From positions 12,957,001 to 13,021,000 of the forward strand of contig NC_081150.1 in NCBI RefSeq assembly GCF_958295425.1: DNA of 64,000 nucleotides. Reading direction: 5' to 3'. Below are positions 48,201 to 58,700 of this stretch, one piece after another. The notes beneath the pieces are model-generated. The model had not been told where the DNA came from and made no database searches. It saw only the letters and a program-made list of their open reading frames with translations. This stretch comes from Solea solea. Lineage: Eukaryota; Chordata; Actinopteri; Pleuronectiformes; Soleidae. Both the position numbers and the translations under genes were made by a program. How positions within the stretch are numbered: the first letter of the stretch is position 1; each line of letters starts with the position of its first letter.

Positions 48201-49450
48201 TCTCAGGATATCATTAGATTTGTTGATTTAGCAATGCTATATAATGACCATTCAGTGTAATTATTTCTCAATTACTTCATTGGAACACATCCAGAAAAAT
48301 ACAGGAATCATGTATGTGGTTTTACATTTTTTTCAAAATAAACAGCTTCTACAGGTTAAAGTGTCAAGTATTTGGTGTGACCTACTCTTACACTTGAACA
48401 CTAACATGAACCATGACCCTGTTAAACCTAGAGTGGAAATCTAATTAATGTTGCTGTTTAAAACCTGTGTGTATCTCATGTTGTACGAGTTCAGCTCTTC
48501 AACAGTTTGATAATATTTATTGATATAATATATATTTAACTTTCAGTGACATCATGCCAAATGCCAATGATGACAGAATTTGACAGACATAAAAACAACA
48601 AAGAACAACTTATTTCACCAATTGCTTCCTCAGTTAGTGTAAAATCAGTGCAGGTACCTGTCCTAACCCAAACCCATCTTTCTGCACAGGGGTTAACATT
48701 CTTCTTCTTAAGTGAAGCATCTTTCGGCACTTTTGCATTATACGGTACAGCACTACTCGACCCGCTTTGTTTTTCTTTTCCATTAGGGACAGTATCCGGT
48801 GCTTTTTTGGTACCTTCTCTTGTGAGGTTCTAAGTGACCTAAGCTGATACAAAATGTAACGTCAACAGACTGGTGGCCACAAAAATATACGGTCCACAGA
48901 CCGAGAAGCAAGTACACCATCACCTCCATTGTTTGTGTTGTATATAAAACGACACCACGGCAGCTTCGTGCAGTGGTGCTATGACGACCCCGCCCACGTT
49001 GATGAGTTACTATAGTAATGGAAAACTACGTGCCTGATATTCAAACCGAGTAGCTCTAGAACTGTAAAATAGAAGACTGCCATCACTACTTTTAAACAAG
49101 GAGGGTGTTCTTTGTTCTGTTCTTTTCCTCTACACAAACACACATAACACATGACTGGGACGATGAGCTGTTGCATATTTTCGTTTCACTTCTCTTACCT
49201 CACTGTTGTGTCCTCTGAGGTTGAAGTTCACTCTCTGTGGAGTGGGACGGTCCCTTCTACAGTGGCTGGATGTGAACGTGACCCCGACGACTCCTCGGCC
49301 ATTCCCGGTGGCAAGCCAGCCTTCCTCGTAGTAACGCTTCCTGCACACTGGCTTTTCTTTCTCACTCTTGGGAACTCGGCCCTTCCAGGACAGGCAAAGG
49401 ATGTTGGAGTCGCTGCAGAGGACCGGGCCATGCTCCACGGAAGCAAACAT
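27285..49450 (-). CDS. tulp4: TULP4 / tubby-like protein 4 (complete, 13 coding exons, 1859 aa)
   Basis: Exons in transcript order: 49450-49199, 38387-38259, 37497-37336, 36904-36724, 35176-35069, 34933-34767, 34289-34065, 33791-33557, 32710-32566, 32254-32110, 31901-31808, 31704-28085, 27401-27285. All phases fit. The N-terminal ~400 residues are WD40 repeats (VRWNEPFQKLATCDTDGGIF; VSDFTWSHDGTQALISYRDG; LFGTADGQVIVMDCHGRM), followed by a SOCS-box region. The tubby domain is split: its first part (NYLAQVTSNIWGTKFKIVGL) and its last (GFVYVMANKQPLWNEATQVY ... VALANVTQRLK) are separated by a long disordered insert, as in the family. Human TULP4 has about 1543 residues; the excess here is mostly Gln/His, Ala and Pro runs. 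It is proposed as a substrate receptor for a cullin E3 ligase. The donor after exon 4 (GTTTGC) is weak. The start MFASVEHGPVLCSDSN matches the family start. Confidence 0.95.
28085..31704 (-). CDS. tulp4: TULP4 giant penultimate exon (3,620 bp)
   Basis: This single exon encodes residues ~615-1821. It starts inside the tubby fold (VIYKTSLLHLQPRQMTIYLP) and ends at ...NFQIELEGRQ before a clean donor (GTAAGA). The open frame runs on to 27842 past the donor, but those residues are intron read-through, because the next exon (27401-27285) supplies the conserved VMQFGRIDGNAYILDFQYPF end. Conserved islands (DRTDYINSAFTEDE; RPPPYQWDP; DSSESEPELFISGDELLNQC; basic KKNRKR and KGWKSKRNLR) are separated by low-complexity runs. 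Confidence 0.93.
28729..28795 (-). repeat. tulp4: Polyproline tract in TULP4 (~18 Pro)
   Basis: CCN codons encode a run of about 18 prolines (residues ~1586-1607) just before QPPAELQSHG. Codon third positions vary (CCA, CCT, CCC), so it is not a pure DNA microsatellite. Such runs can bind SH3, WW or profilin domains. Confidence 0.85.
30312..30398 (-). repeat. tulp4: Polyalanine-rich tract in TULP4
   Basis: GCN codons encode an Ala run broken once by Val, followed by Ala/Ser (AAASASASSAAANATSG), residues ~1050-1079. A GCTGCGGCT trinucleotide core repeats on the plus strand. Confidence 0.85.
30655..31225 (-). repeat. tulp4: Glutamine/histidine-rich tract in TULP4 (~190 residues)
   Basis: About 570 bases of mixed CAG/CAA/CAC/CAT/CTT codons encode an almost pure Gln run with interspersed His and Leu (residues ~775-965). 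It sits between SPGQVIFGGLEMSRLMVGPP and ERAVGGEHEHLLKVKTIRPT. CAG and CAA are interrupted often, which argues for an old, selected or slowly expanded tract rather than a fresh slippage run. The human protein, as I remember it, has only a short Pro-rich stretch here. Confidence 0.9.
33105..33232. other. CNE-like stretch in TULP4 intron 8
   Basis: The text is unusually balanced in composition for the intron and contains homeobox-type TTTTAATTAAC within 'GCAGCTTTTAATTAACATGG'. It looks like a conserved non-coding element. This rests on composition only; I could not align it. Confidence 0.25.
35985..36115. other. CNE-like stretch in TULP4 intron 4
   Basis: The region around 'GCGACTTGAGAGATAATTTC' and 'GATTAATTAGTGGGCTCGAG' has complex, non-repetitive text with homeodomain-type TTAATTAG cores. 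It looks like a developmental enhancer or conserved element, by composition only. Confidence 0.25.
38627..38691. repeat. Perfect 65-bp palindrome (32-bp arms, 1-nt centre)
   Basis: The left arm starts GACACGTAGATTGTAATGTT and the right arm is its exact reverse complement, with a single G at 38659 between them. The bases just outside (A and A) no longer pair. The spacer is too short for a microRNA loop. Confidence 0.95.
40185..40335 (+). repeat. LINE2-like 3' tail
   Basis: 'GTAAATTTCCCCACTGTGGG' followed by 'ACTGATAAAGGACTTTAAAA' matches the remembered 3' end of L2/CR1-type retroposons of fish. Only the tail is recognisable. Confidence 0.5.
41349..41480. repeat. Teleost MITE fragment (family with 'GGTGCTTTTTTGGTA')
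   Basis: Shares 'TTTCCATTAGGGA' and 'GGTGCTTTTTTGGTA' with 48722-49075 and has the typical 'CTTTTCCATTATAGAGTAG' end. Part of the same family is seen at 52170-52270. Confidence 0.5.
48722..49075. mobile_element. Teleost MITE (~350 bp)
   Basis: The left end contains 'CATTATACGGTACAGCACTA' and the right end contains 'GAGTAGCTCTAGAACTGTAA', which are roughly inverted (TACGGTACAG / CTGTAAAATAG). The inside repeats phrases of 41349-41480. It lies next to TULP4 coding exon 1. Confidence 0.5.
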
Positions 49451-50441
49451 CCCTGCAGCTCTGTACACCCCCGTGTATGAAAATAGTACCAGAGGGATTT
49501 TGGGGTTCTCTTGGTGGAGGTCGGTACCGTTTATGAGCGCCTCTCCTCCACTAAGGTTACTGGTTCGGTGTCGGATGCGAGACAGCAACAAAGGTGCATA
49601 GTACTTGCACCTTCACTTAGCTGTCTCTTTAGTTAACAGTTTGGATTAAAGGTGATCAGTGAAAACTTCTGCAAAAGCATAAATGAGGTTGCTGAATTGG
49701 GGACATATGCACCCAGATGGGATGTGTACACAACAAAAGGCACTCATTCAAGTCATTTTGATGCGTTTGCTTCGCTGATGATGCTTCCGTGCATCAGATG
49801 CTTCAAGGCAACAGATTGGAGTATTGTGATAAATATTTACAATCCTGTATGGTAAAAATCCAGACTAATGTCAGCTGTTTAGAAACAACCATCAAAAAAC
49901 AAAGCTGGTTATCTCACAAATGGGCAACGCACACAAACCATTAAACTTATCCCAGTGCTTCCAGTTGATGAGAATCAAGTTTCTGTCCAGTTCAGCATCT
50001 CATTTTCAACGGCTCCTCGTCCAAGATCCCAGCTGTGTGAGTGAGAGAGGAGGAGGAACACAGTCTCCTCTCCATCAGCTTCCAACCAGCTTAAGAGCCG
50101 CTCACCCCAGTAATGTCACCGCATCTTTTCAACCCACCTCGTGGATCCCATGGAGGACTGCTGGAAATACAAAAAATTAACACTGTCTTCATCACACACA
50201 AAATGGAAAAAAACGTGTGTTCAGGTTGAGTCATTTCATAGAGGGAAAATGCACTCACATACTGCCTACATGTCTTCATTTACATATGAATGTGCTTGCC
50301 TAAAACCACTTTACTTATCTTTACTTTTATCTCCCTGAACAACCACTTCGTTTGACAATTATCCTGTTCAGTGGAAGGGTATTTAAATATTTTCTAAATT
50401 ACTTAAAAAAGGACCTATAATTTTAGTTCTGTTTTAACACA

Positions 50442-50856
50442 TATACACTAACCAGCCACTTAATTAGGTATTCCTGTTGAACTGCTTGTTAATGCAAATA
50501 TCTACTTTGCCAATCACATGACAGCAACACAAGCATCACAATGGGGGAGAACAGTGATTTAAGAGACTTTAACGTGTCATTATTGTTGGTGCTAGACGGG
50601 CTGTATTTTGGATACTGATGATCTACTGTCTCAGACAATGGTCTGGAAAGGCAGATCTGTGGGTAAAAATGCCTTGATGATGTCAGAGGTCAGAAGAGAA
50701 TGACTGAGATGTTTTAAAATGATAATAAAAAAGGCAAGAGTAACTCAACCATTTGTTACAACCAATAACTGCAAAAGACCATCAGCAGATCACAACAGGT
50801 GCCACTCCCAACATTTTTAGATGTCCTGTACACCAAATAAAGGGGCCAGTGAGTAA
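50442..50856. mobile_element. Internally deleted Tc1-like transposon (~415 bp)
   Basis: The left end 'TACACTAACCAGCCACTTAA' and the right end (reverse complement TACTCACTGGCCCCTTTATT) are degenerate inverted repeats with TA at both borders. The inside keeps scraps of the Tc1-like transposase gene (GTTGGTGCTAGACGGGCTG; AAAAATGCCTTGATGATG). Intact members of this family are, as I recall, about 1.2-1.3 kb, so roughly two thirds has been lost. Confidence 0.75.
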
Positions 50857-51446
50857 AGAGAAGGTATACCGGAATAAGAGGGAGGCAGAAATTCAACATT
50901 ACGGATGCCACCTCGTAGAGGCAAAATACAAGAAAAAGAGGGGGGAAGAATGACATATCGAAGTGGTTAAAGGGTTAATTACATGAGCAGCTAAAATGGG
51001 AAAACAGATGAGAGGTAAACAATAAGCCAGTGTGAGAAGATTGATGGTAAAAAAAAAATGTATGTAGGTAGTGAGAATTATGAAAGAAAATCAAATGAGG
51101 TCTGAAAGACAAGACAGACAAAGCAGTGGGCTTGACGATAAAACACAACACTAGACAAGAAAATGTGTGGATTGTTTCAGTTGTCATGTATTAATACACA
51201 ATACCATAAAACATTATAATATGAAAGATTTAATCCAAGGAGGAGCAAGCGAGGCGAGAGCAGCTGAAGCCCGTGAAGTGATGCCCCAAACAGACCATCA
51301 CCGCGAGCCTCCTGCTAGCCACAGCTAGCTCGATCCTGGATGTTGGATTCACAGCCCCGTGGGCTCCATGGATCGAAACATGCAAGTCGTGGGGATTCTT
51401 TTTCGTGGTTTGTTTCATCTCATTTGAGTGGTAGCGTCAAACTCAC

Positions 51447-51900
51447 CCAGGCGGCCGCGGGAAGGCAGCTACCGTTGTCTGTCTGTGTTGTGTTGACTCC
51501 ACAAAGAGCAGTCAACGATAGCTATCCTGCTAACCCACCAAGCTAGCTGCAGCTGAACCCGGACCAACATCAGCGGAGAGACTGGTCCGTGTCCCCGCCG
51601 CCTGACAGCCGCCGCTAACAGGCTACGGCTAGCACATTAACCCGGTGTTTATCCTGGTGTTTTCTTAATAGTAGCATACATTGATACATGACAACCATTG
51701 GTAGGTGAAGGGGAGAACAGAGTGGTGAAATAACACCAGACAGGATGTCAACTAAGGCGGAGAAACACCCACAGACAGTGGAGTTCTTACCATCATCTGC
51801 TGCTGTTGCTGCTGTTGATGGTACCGCCGTTGCCGCTGCTGCTTCATCTGCCCGCAGACTGTTACTGCACACTGGCAGGGCCCCGACAGCCGAGTCACGT
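51447..51900 (-). promoter_or_regulatory. tulp4: TULP4 non-coding first exon and promoter region
   Basis: A CpG-rich patch (GCGGCCGC, CAGCCGCCGC) ends on the minus strand at a strong donor, CCTGG|GTGAGT (low edge 51447). There is no sizeable reading frame beginning before the donor. It lies about 2 kb upstream of the first coding exon, as expected for the 5' UTR exon of TULP4. The upstream edge is uncertain. Two E-boxes follow at 51894-51912. Confidence 0.55.
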
Positions 51901-51912
51901 GACAGGCACGTG
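51894..51912. promoter_or_regulatory. Tandem CACGTG E-boxes (CLEAR-type GTCACGTGAC)
   Basis: GTCACGTGAC (51894-51903) is the perfect palindromic TFEB/TFE3 (CLEAR) or USF site. A second CACGTG follows at 51907-51912. They lie upstream of the proposed TULP4 start region and 1.2 kb from MRPS10. Confidence 0.5.
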
Positions 51913-52169
51913 ATTATACCCAATTAAATCATCACATCAGTCAGTGCAGTGTTTAAACTTTAAGCCAGAGGTCTTAAACCCGCCACATGTGGACCTCCAA
52001 CTGATTTCATCTGTGCCCACCACTTGTTTTTGATGTTTATTGATGAATTTTGCTTCATAAATGTGTTTTTTATGTAAATTATATATTGTTTTTTTGTTTA
52101 AAAAAAACATTTTCAAACAATGTAAAATATTGACGCAAATGTTATTGCTATATCATGATGGAATATTAT

Positions 52170-52275
52170 GCCGCTTTTCCACTACAATACATGGTCCCAG
52201 CACAACTTGACTTGACACGACTCGACTCATGGTTTGGTTGGTTTCCATTATAATATAGTACCTCCCCAATTTGGT
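52170..52275. repeat. Teleost MITE end fragment
   Basis: 'GCCGCTTTTCCACTACAATA' and 'GGTTTCCATTATAATATAGT' are typical of the same fish MITE family as at 41349 and 48722. Only one end is seen. Confidence 0.45.
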
Positions 52276-52363
52276 GGATGTCATCACAGAGGAGGAAAAA
52301 AATCACTGAGTAAGATTATGGTTGATGATTCAGATTTAAATTAATAATAATCACAGGTATTAC

Positions 52364-52969
52364 CAGTGTTGTAATGTAACAAAGTACAAATACTTTATAT
52401 TTTAGCCTACTTAAGTACAAAATTCACGTATCTGTACTTTACTTTATTTACATTTCTAACAACTTTTACTTTTACTCCGCTACATTTCCTGAATAAATTG
52501 CGTACTTAATACATTTCCCTAGTTGTTATTCGTTACTACCATATAAAATCAGAAGAAGAAGAGCTGTTAATGGTCTGTATGTATACAACACTTTTCTAGT
52601 CTTGATGAGCTGCTTAACAAAATAGTTTTGCCATGCATCCACTTCAACATGGGCTTAAGTGTCTTGCTCAAGAACACAAATAAACTAGCAGAGCCAGGAA
52701 TTAAACACAGTTGAAAGACAATTTGCCCTACCACTAAGCTACCATGGCTCAGTCCTTACTCCTCACTTTTTTTAATACTTTTACTTCTAAAAGTTCAGTA
52801 CATATTATATTAGACAATAACATTTGATACTTAAGTACAGTAAATGTCATATACTTTAAGACTTTCACTTAAGTAACATTATAAAAAGTGACTTCAACTA
52901 ATACCAAAGTCTGGTAACATACTTGTGCTTTTACTCAAGTAGCCCTTTTAGGTACTTTATACAAGACTG
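52364..52969. mobile_element. hAT-like MITE with intact 8-bp target duplication
   Basis: Ends CAGTGTTGTA and TACAAGACTG are near-perfect inverted repeats. They are flanked on both sides by the same 8 bases, GGTATTAC (52356-52363 and 52970-52977), the hallmark of hAT transposition. Inner text (GTACAAATACTTTATATTTT; TTTTACTCAAGTAG) matches a widespread non-autonomous fish family. A second repeat is nested inside at about 52560-52750. Confidence 0.8.
52560..52750. repeat. Repeat nested in the hAT-like MITE
   Basis: Contains 'CACTTTTCTAGTCTTGATGA', 'AAGTGTCTTGCTCAAGAACA' and 'CTACCACTAAGCTACCATGG', phrases of a common vertebrate/teleost repeat. It interrupts the MITE, so it arrived later. Exact borders were not resolved. 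Confidence 0.5.
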
Positions 52970-53118
52970 GGTATTACAGGGACATCTTTTACAGCACAGC
53001 ATCACTTTCTATCAGAGAGATGGACATTTTCTACACAGCAATTGAAGTACAACCTCCCGTCCTCACGGCGGCAGTATTGTGAAGTGGATTCTACTCGAGT
53101 CCTTCCGCCTCCAAAAAC

Positions 53119-55529
53119 ATGGCTGCTCCCATTGCTCTCAGGCGAGAATTCTTTTCTCTGTCACGGATACTCACTGGAATTTCGCATCTGGTAAAGTTAC
53201 CTACACTTTTCTATGTTTTGCACAGCAAGTGCGTAATAACTACGAATCTCGCAATTGTTTATGTTGGCAATATTGAACGTAGTCTGTGAGTAAATGTCAT
53301 CATCTCGCCACTGCAGCATGCTAGGTCACACAACAAATGTCATCTCTAAATGTCCACTAACATAAGTTCATGTATTTTCAGGCACCGAAACCCTGTTTAA
53401 GCCATACGAAATATAATGTAACCAGGTAGGTAACTGCATTTATTATATTTATATCAAACACAATGCTTAGTAAATGTATTAGACCTCAGCTGCCCTAAAT
53501 TAACAGCATTGGCAATGATCAAAATCAATTTTTAATGTTTCTGTAACGGTTAATACACCAGTATGTGGAATCTCTTTAATTGAAATTATATTTTTAATAC
53601 TAAATATAATTATTATTCTTAACTGAAAAAATACTGTTTTGCAAATAAACAGGAAAAGTAGTAAAACACATTATTGTTTCTTGATTAAGATGTCACATTA
53701 TAGTTATTTACTTGCATTACTGAACAGAAATTGAGTGAGACTCAAATGTGGGTATAAAAAGATGAATTCAGTTTATTTGCCAAATAAATAACATTTAAGT
53801 TTTAAACATGTTTTTGGAAAATGTTTTAAATATTTGTTTTCTTGGTTTCATGACAGTAGGTCTCATAAATGTGTTAAGCACTGTACATGTAGTGTATTAA
53901 TGACAGCAGGAAACACAAGCACAGGCCTGTGCAAATATGCAGAAAAATGTTGAAATTTTTTGCATCAATATCACAGTCATTAGATTCAATATTGCGATCA
54001 AGTATGATGCTTGTACACAAAACCATATATGAGCAGTTGTTACAGAGGTTAATATGTCTAAACTTTTCTTTCCATGCTCCGTGTCTTCAGGTGCCATCTG
54101 CCCCTGAAAGCCAGCACTTCCTACTTCCACACAGCAACGGTGTTCAAATCAACACCTTCGTCGGTAAGTTAACTCACTCGGGCTTACAACTCTCACGTTG
54201 AAATATAATTAGGATAATTTCACTCATGTATTTTTCCTTGCAGATCACTGTCACAGAAGAGCCGGACACACTGTTTCAGAAGGTGTCCATTCTGGTCAAA
54301 TGTCACGACAGAGCCGTCTTGGACAGCTATGAGTTTTTTGCCACCATGGCAGCTGACGAGCTGGGCATCACCATCAGCAAAGTGTAAGTCTAGACAGGGT
54401 TAAGCTTAAGCACATAAGCTGTGGTAACTGAATACTAACCGTGTAACCTGATTAATCCTCCTATTTTCTGCACCAGTTATGAACCTCCCAAGGCAATAGA
54501 CAGACTCACGCTGCTGAAGTCGATACACATCTTCAAAAAACACAGGGTCCAGTATGAGATGAGGACACACTATCGCTGCATTGAGGTGAGCGGTTTCAGT
54601 TGTTGGCATACTGTACATCAGTGGTCTCAAACACGTAGCTTGCAAGCTCCCAGTCCGTGTCCAAGTAGCTCGCCAAAGCGTCCAGTAACTGGAACATAAA
54701 TCTGCTTACATTATCATCCAATCGAATGCATTGGTTTTTGTTGACCGTATTAACAATTTAATTTAATTTAATTTAATTTAATTTAATTTAATTTAATTTA
54801 ATTTTGTGAGATATACTGGAGGTGAATTTAATACCATTTGTGTTTATTGCAAAATGTCAGTTGTGGACAACATTTGTAAATGTTAACACAAAACAGGCTC
54901 ATTCAGTTTGTTTGGGTTGAAATGAACTCATAAATGTTAAAAAGTAGCTCTCTACCAAGTTTTAATTTTGTCAAAGTAGCTTTCAGAAGAAAAAAGGTTG
55001 GAGACCCCTGCTGTACATGCTCTGCATGAAACTCTGTGCCTATAGTTTTCTCAGGGCTGCTTTAGGCATGTTTTATGAACTCCTATCCTAATGAAAGTAC
55101 ATAATTGTGTCAGATAAATGTACCTAGCTTAATGTCCACCTTTAAATTGGATCTAAGGCTGGCCACTTTTACCAAAATGTATAAAGTTGTTATGTAATCT
55201 TTACCACAGTATAGTATAATGTATTCCTTTCTCCTGTTTTGTAGTTGTCTCATTTAACAGGTTGCACAGCACAGGCATACCTTGAATACGTCCAGAGGAA
55301 CCTCCCTGAAGGTGTAGCCATGGAAATGACAAAGGTACAAAGCACTGCTCTTTTGACTTATTCTAAATAAGAGACAGATTTTACTCGCGCTGTGGACTAC
55401 AAATACATTAATTCATTCATTCATTCTTGGTTCTGTTCGTGTTGTCAGACTGCCATGGAGAAGTGTCCAGATCACATCCTTGAACCCATGTGGAAGGATC
55501 ACCCTATTGACAACAAGCCCAGCCAGTGA
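53119..55529 (+). CDS. mrps10: MRPS10, mitochondrial ribosomal protein S10 / uS10m (complete, 7 exons)
   Basis: Exons 53119-53190, 53382-53425, 54091-54163, 54244-54383, 54477-54585, 55245-55334 and 55449-55529 join in phase to give 202 residues (human: about 201, from memory). The first exon encodes a basic, acid-poor leader ([20 protein letters not shown]), a plausible mitochondrial targeting peptide. The S10 domain follows: [75 protein letters not shown]. The protein belongs to the small subunit of the mitochondrial ribosome, in the head near the tRNA site. The poly(A) signal AATAAA is at 55783-55788. An intact hAT-like MITE lies in intron 5. The gene is divergent from TULP4; human MRPS10 lies elsewhere (6p21.1), so this adjacency is not the human one. 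Confidence 0.95.
54619..55010. mobile_element. hAT-like MITE in MRPS10 intron 5, perfect 8-bp target duplication
   Basis: Ends CAGTGGTCTCAAAC and GTTGGAGACCCCTG are inverted repeats of the CAGNGGTCTC type. Both sides carry CTGTACAT (54611-54618 and 55011-55018), an exact 8-bp target duplication. An (AATTT)n microsatellite (54752-54803) lies inside. There is no coding capacity. Confidence 0.8.
54752..54803. repeat. (AATTT)n microsatellite
   Basis: About ten uninterrupted copies of ATTTA/AATTT inside the hAT-like MITE. Confidence 0.9.
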
Positions 55530-55789
55530 ATGAATGCAGTGTGTTGTAGATGCTAACAGGAGGTCTTTTGTCAGACATCAGTGAATACTGAATTTTGGGA
55601 AGACATAAAAAAAAAAGCAATATAATTATACTCGTGTCACAACCTCCCAAATTGCTCATCATAGTAGACACAATGCAACAGAGTCCAGTGTCACCATGTG
55701 TCATTTATTTACTCGAAGTTGTGTTTTTGTCTTTTTTGTGGTGAAACGAGTCAACGTGTAATCAACAGTATGTTTTTTTCCTAATAAAT

Positions 55790-58700
55790 GCATTCAACTT
55801 AAGTTTAACTTGAAATGTGATCCATTCCTTGAATTAATAGAATTGTGTTTTCTGCAACTTTCTACTATGACATTAGAAAGGGTTCTTATTCTGTATTAAC
55901 ATTTAATGTAGGACACAAGACACTGCACACAAGACTTATTTTTGCATGTATTTAATGATCATTCAAGAGTTAAAACAATATCAATTGGATTCAACATTAT
56001 CTTCATTAAACAGTCACAACAACATGGCATGTTCTTTGTGAGCGACTGGTGGCTCATCCTGTCTGACATAACGAAATTATAAAATATATTGTTCCTCTTT
56101 ACTTTAGAATGTTGAGGCCTCGCCCCGCTCCATTCTTGCATTAAACTGAGCTGTCACTTGAGACCGTAGACATTAATGATTAAGTAGGTCAACTTATTTT
56201 TTTTGCTACGGTGTCAATATTTCAAGTTTTTCCTCAGAAATCATATGCTGGGGATTGTGTCTGATTATAAATGTAATCTAGCCATCATTATTTTCTACCC
56301 ATGCATGTCCTACTGTGACATGATTTATGTTAAAAAGACCCGACCTTTGGTTTAAGTGTGCAATTGCATTGGCTGTTAGAAATTAAAAATACAGCTCTTT
56401 CGAAGCTGACTTTTCATGCATGTATCCCCAAATAGTCTCTTTAGTAAATAACCATAAGGTGTATTGGCTATTGTCACATTGGTTTCACAGCGTCTTGTGT
56501 AAAATAAGACCCGACTCTTTCCAAATCAAAGTTCCTAAATGTCTTACCTACTTGGGGACAACTTGGTAGTTCAATCACCTTCCACCCTGAAAGAGAAAAT
56601 CTCCAAGAGAAACTCCCCAAGCATCAGAGAAAGATTGGTTTAGGGATCAAGGCACAAGAGGAAGCTCACCTTTCCAAAAGGAAGTGCTGGACCTCAGGCG
56701 TCACACCACTGTTCAAGGAGAGGAGACATGTGGGCCTGGCGTCCTGGGGCCTGGGAGGTTAACTGTACTGTGTGCCCCCTTCAGGAGACAACAACAGTCA
56801 GTCTGTTACAATCAACCAAAGGGAGAAAAGGAGAAGGGACTGCAGAGTCTGAAGAGGTGGCAAAATGTGCTCAAAGTGCTGGAAAGATGGAAAAGGACAG
56901 ACGGAGGAGGGAGAGTGCAACATCCGTCTGTGGCTCATTTATGGAAAGCCCCAATTTTGCCGTCTGCAGCACATGCGTGGCAAGTGTTGGGCGGTATATC
57001 TTTGTACTTTTCATAATTGCAATGGTTTCTCTTTATGCACTGGTATTTTTTTTTATGTATGAGCTTGAGTGAGTGCTCCAGCGAGAGAGAGGGAGTGGCG
57101 GAGTTGTGTGTATCGGTGTGTTTTTGGTGCTTTAACATGTACTTTCTACTCTTGCTAAATTGCTCCTCGCTATGCTCCTTGCTACTTCTTCAGTTAAGCC
57201 CTTAGCATGTAGTGCGACAGTGAAAGGGGTCCCCCCATTAACTGTTTTTTGCTGCACCACATTCCATTTTTCAGATAGCAGTCTTACAGTATACAAAAAA
57301 GGTATATTATAAAATTAATAAATACTGATTTTCAGTATGAACCGGTATACCGCCCAGCACTGGTGTGGCTCATTTCATCTTCCTGAAATGATATCAAATC
57401 CTAGTTTGTGTATTTTCTTCATTTCATTGTATTTGCAGCAAGATTTAAGAAATAAGAATTAATCTAGCTTTCCTTTTGAAATTATTGATGACAGCCACAT
57501 GCAAAGGAAATCTTGGCGTACACTTGTATATCCTGTAGAATTATTGCTTGGTCCCTTTTGAAATCTAGTTAAAATGACTGTTAATGTCATATAAAGAGTA
57601 AGACAATAGGTCAGTCCTTGGTCATATCAGAGTGATTATCCTTTGCAGATGATGGCCTCCTTTTAGACATGCTACCACTGAATTTGGACTGTGAAACTAT
57701 GTTCAGTCAGGCAGTTCAATGCCTCCCAAGCAAGTAGTTCTGAGTCCTCTGGTCAGATTGACATAGCAGCATACATGTATGGTAACACACTTCTCGGAAT
57801 AAATTAAATTAAATCTATTCTCTTTCAGCCCTCAGCAATCCTACAGAAATTATTCAGTCAGATCCACTGGTGTTCATTAAGGGCTCTTGGGCCTCGACAC
57901 TCATCCAAACAATTCAATATAGTTATAAGTATATTTGCATTGATCTTTATGCTCATCTCATCAAGTGTTCTTATCACTTTATTAGCAATTTCAATTAAGT
58001 ATTTCTGATACTGATTCACATGGATCAAATGTTGACTTTAAATTACGAAACACAGTTACTGTGCAACTAAAAACAACATTATTTTTCAGATATTACAGAT
58101 AATGACAACTCTGACTTGTTTGTGAACAAACAAAAAAGAGAAGCTGAGTTTATTTTTTTTGTTTTATTTTTTTCTTCATGACTATGTCATAAATTGATAG
58201 TTCCCAAAACACATTCACAGTTTCACAAAAGTTATGTTAATTACAGTGAGTAATGTATTGACATTTCAAAACACTAAACAGAGTAAGGACTAGTTTGTTA
58301 TTCTTAACTAAAATCAAATACTTTACTTTCATTTATAAAAGCTATTAGATATATATTTCAGTATAATATTCATTTATAATGCCTTCTCCTTTTTGTCATT
58401 ACACATTAGACTGCAGGAGACAAACAAGAATGTTTCAAACAGCATTACTCATAACTTAAAGGAGCTGCACATTAACAGTATAAAATTAAATACTCATGAA
58501 TATGTCACAAGTGGAATATTCTCTAATAACTTGAAAATATTTGTGTGTGGAACAATATTCGCTGCACTGCTTGGTGAGGTTGTAAAACAGAACTACAGTA
58601 TTTCCATGTAACATCAGGAAAAGGTTAGGGAGGTCCTAAAGTTGTCCTAAACTAGTTAACAGTGAAGCTTGAGGGCTGTTGTGCATTCTCTCATTAATTT

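Larger units (their letters stand above)
38388..49198 (-). other. tulp4: TULP4 intron 1 of the coding region (~10.8 kb)
   Basis: No exon of another gene was recognised on either strand. Contents that can be named: a perfect 65-bp palindrome (38627-38691), an L2-like retroposon tail (about 40185-40335), fragments of a teleost MITE family (about 41349-41480 and 48722-49075), and simple A/T runs (43908-43919, 44990-45000). Long introns of this kind often hold enhancers, but none can be demonstrated here. Confidence 0.6.

Noticed and set aside
49451..49591. Upstream extension of the first TULP4 coding exon (start at 49591)
   Set aside because: The frame is open, but an acceptor-like TGTACAG lies just before GAGCTGCAGGG-ATG, and the family protein starts at the inner Met (MFASVEHGP).
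56728..57072. 114-codon frame with a membrane-like C-terminus
   Set aside because: The hydrophobic end is encoded by the MITE at 56983-57361, and the rest has no recognisable feature.
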